Source: Flavobacteriales bacterium
GTDB lineage: Bacteria; Bacteroidota; Bacteroidia; Flavobacteriales_G; Salibacteraceae
DNA: 34,358 nucleotides
Assembly: GCA_020435995.1 (NCBI GenBank)
Contig: JAGQYO010000035.1
Location: 1-34,358, forward strand
Direction: 5' to 3'
The position numbers and the translations under genes are program-made. Positions 33,242 through 34,358 of the stretch are shown here, in pieces. Below the pieces are notes generated by a model. That model was not told the origin of the DNA. It searched no databases and saw nothing but the letters and a program-made list of their open reading frames with translations. Numbering within the stretch: position 1 is the first letter of the stretch; the number at the start of each line of letters is the position of its first letter.

Positions 33242-34358
33242 ATGAAAAGACATTCGCTCCGAATTCTATTCTACTTAAAAAAAAGTAGATTATTAAAAAA
33301 TGGAAACGCTCCTATTTATATGCGTATTACCTTAAATGGTAAATCCAAAGAAGCTTCAATTAATGAGCATGTTGACCCTAGAATGTGGGATCAAGACAAA
33401 AACAAATCGCGAGGCAAGACAACGGAACATATTGACCTTAACGAGTTATTAGAGGAAATTAAGACAACCATACGAAACCATTTGACGAATCTTAATAGTC
33501 TGGACAAGACGGTGAGTTGTGATTTACTCATGAGCAGATTTAAAGGTGAAGAGGAAAAGGCGGACAACCTGACATTAATAAACGCATTTAAAAAGCACAA
33601 TTCCGATATGTCGTCGTTGGTCGGTATTGATTATTCTCCTTCTACTCTGGGTCGTTATGAGACTTCCCTCAATCATTTGGTGAATTTTTGCAACTTTAAA
33701 TATGGTGTTTCGGATGTTTTCTTGAAGGATCTGAATTTTGATTTCATAACCGGTTTTGAGCATTATTTAAAAACAGAAATAAAGTGTTCGCACAATAGTG
33801 CAATGAAGCATGTAAAGTCTTTAAAAAAAATAACCAATATGGCTTTTAATTCTGGGTTGCTACTGAGACAGCCTTTTTCTCAGTACAAAGTAAAGATTGA
33901 AAAAAGCACCGTTAAGTATTTAACGAAAAAGGAACTAGATAGACTAATAAATAAGGAAATTGTAATCGAACGGTTGGCGTTGATTCGGGATCTGTTCGTG
34001 TTCCAATGTTTTACAGGTCTAGCTTATGTGGACCTTTCCTCATTAATGAAGAAGGATGTTGAAACTGACACTGATGGGTCTAAATGGATAACTAGAAACA
34101 GGCAAAAAACGGGTGTAGAATCAATAATACCATTGTGGCCAATACCACTAAAAATTATAGAAAGGTACAAGGATGATCCAAGGACAAGCGATGGAAAATT
34201 GCTTCCTGTTCCTTCTAATCAAAAGATGAACGGGTATCTAAAAGAGTTGGAGATTCTATGCGAGATTGATAAAAATCTACATACCCATCTTGCAAGGCAC
34301 ACTTTTGCAACAACTGTAGCTTTAGCGAACGGTGTTCAATTTCACACGCTATCTAAAA
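33242..34358 (+). CDS. tyrosine recombinase/integrase, cut by the window end
   Basis: The frame is open from ATG 33242 to the last base (372 codons). The N-terminus (SLRILFYLKKSRLLKNGNAPIY) is the arm-binding domain usual in Bacteroidota integrases; a SAM-like core-binding domain follows (about 125-215), then the catalytic domain. The first catalytic Arg, normally in TGLR, is Ala261 (TGLAYVD), as seen in several Bacteroidota conjugative-transposon integrases. The Lys turn (TRNRQKTG) and H349-LA-R352-H353-TFAT are present; the catalytic Tyr lies beyond the window. The gene points away from tRNA-Asp and probably marks the edge of an integrative element. Confidence 0.92.
   Translation, partial: MKRHSLRILFYLKKSRLLKNGNAPIYMRITLNGKSKEASINEHVDPRMWDQDKNKSRGKTTEHIDLNELLEEIKTTIRNHLTNLNSLDKTVSCDLLMSRFKGEEEKADNLTLINAFKKHNSDMSSLVGIDYSPSTLGRYETSLNHLVNFCNFKYGVSDVFLKDLNFDFITGFEHYLKTEIKCSHNSAMKHVKSLKKITNMAFNSGLLLRQPFSQYKVKIEKSTVKYLTKKELDRLINKEIVIERLALIRDLFVFQCFTGLAYVDLSSLMKKDVETDTDGSKWITRNRQKTGVESIIPLWPIPLKIIERYKDDPRTSDGKLLPVPSNQKMNGYLKELEILCEIDKNLHTHLARHTFATTVALANGVQFHTLSK

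Overview
The window comes from a member of the Bacteroidota, most likely a free-living, aerobic, Flavobacteriia/Cryomorphaceae-like bacterium. The evidence is as follows: three secreted proteins end in type A type IX secretion (T9SS) sorting domains; several promoters fit the Bacteroidota -7 element TAnnTTTG; and lineage-typical families are present (GWxTD, DUF2490, HYC_CC_PP, RLAN ATP-grasp, a short second DnaE). The DNA is AT-rich and densely coded, with no gene-free stretch over 300 bases.

Layout. 1-146: the first codons of what may be an exonuclease III remnant, then 14 tandem heptamers ending one base before the start codon of a short DNA polymerase III alpha subunit (148-3189) whose PHP metal site looks dead. 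3293-6498 (minus): a HAD-type lipoprotein, a secreted arylsulfatase and a small Spy-like periplasmic protein, separated by intrinsic terminators. 6757-12855 (plus): a probable operon for extracytoplasmic copper handling. It encodes a HYC_CC_PP protein, a TlpA-like lipoprotein with a CHHA active site, a heavy-metal-binding lipoprotein, a T9SS-exported MbnP-like copper protein, an MbnH/MauG-like di-heme enzyme, a T9SS protein of unknown role, and two overlapping cupredoxin genes. 12967-13593: queE.

13688-18555 (minus): a DUF2490 outer-membrane protein and a four-gene cassette (C39-like peptidase, RimK-type ATP-grasp ligase, GCS2-type ligase, N-formylglutamate amidohydrolase-like hydrolase). All three internal junctions overlap by exactly 4 nt, which suggests a dedicated pathway that makes and processes a small amide-linked product. 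18697-23224 (minus): an ABC-F ATPase, a family 2 glycosyltransferase and a GWxTD protein. 23408-24703 (plus): thioredoxin and a DUF58 protein. 24711-26052 (minus): an unannotated 40-residue membrane protein and a TPR protein. 26165-28744 (plus): a large CAP plus OmpA-like secreted protein. 28719-30757 (minus): a PhoD-like phosphatase broken by one in-frame amber codon, behind an outer-membrane beta-barrel. 30940-32727 (minus): an AsmA-like envelope protein.

The right end holds tRNA-Asp(GTC), a terminator, short direct and inverted repeats, and a tyrosine recombinase gene that runs off the window. This looks like the boundary of an integrative element inserted at the tRNA gene.

The two most interesting systems are the copper operon, where a copper protein, its probable Trp-modifying di-heme enzyme and split cupredoxins are combined with T9SS export, and the amidoligase cassette, whose product is unknown.
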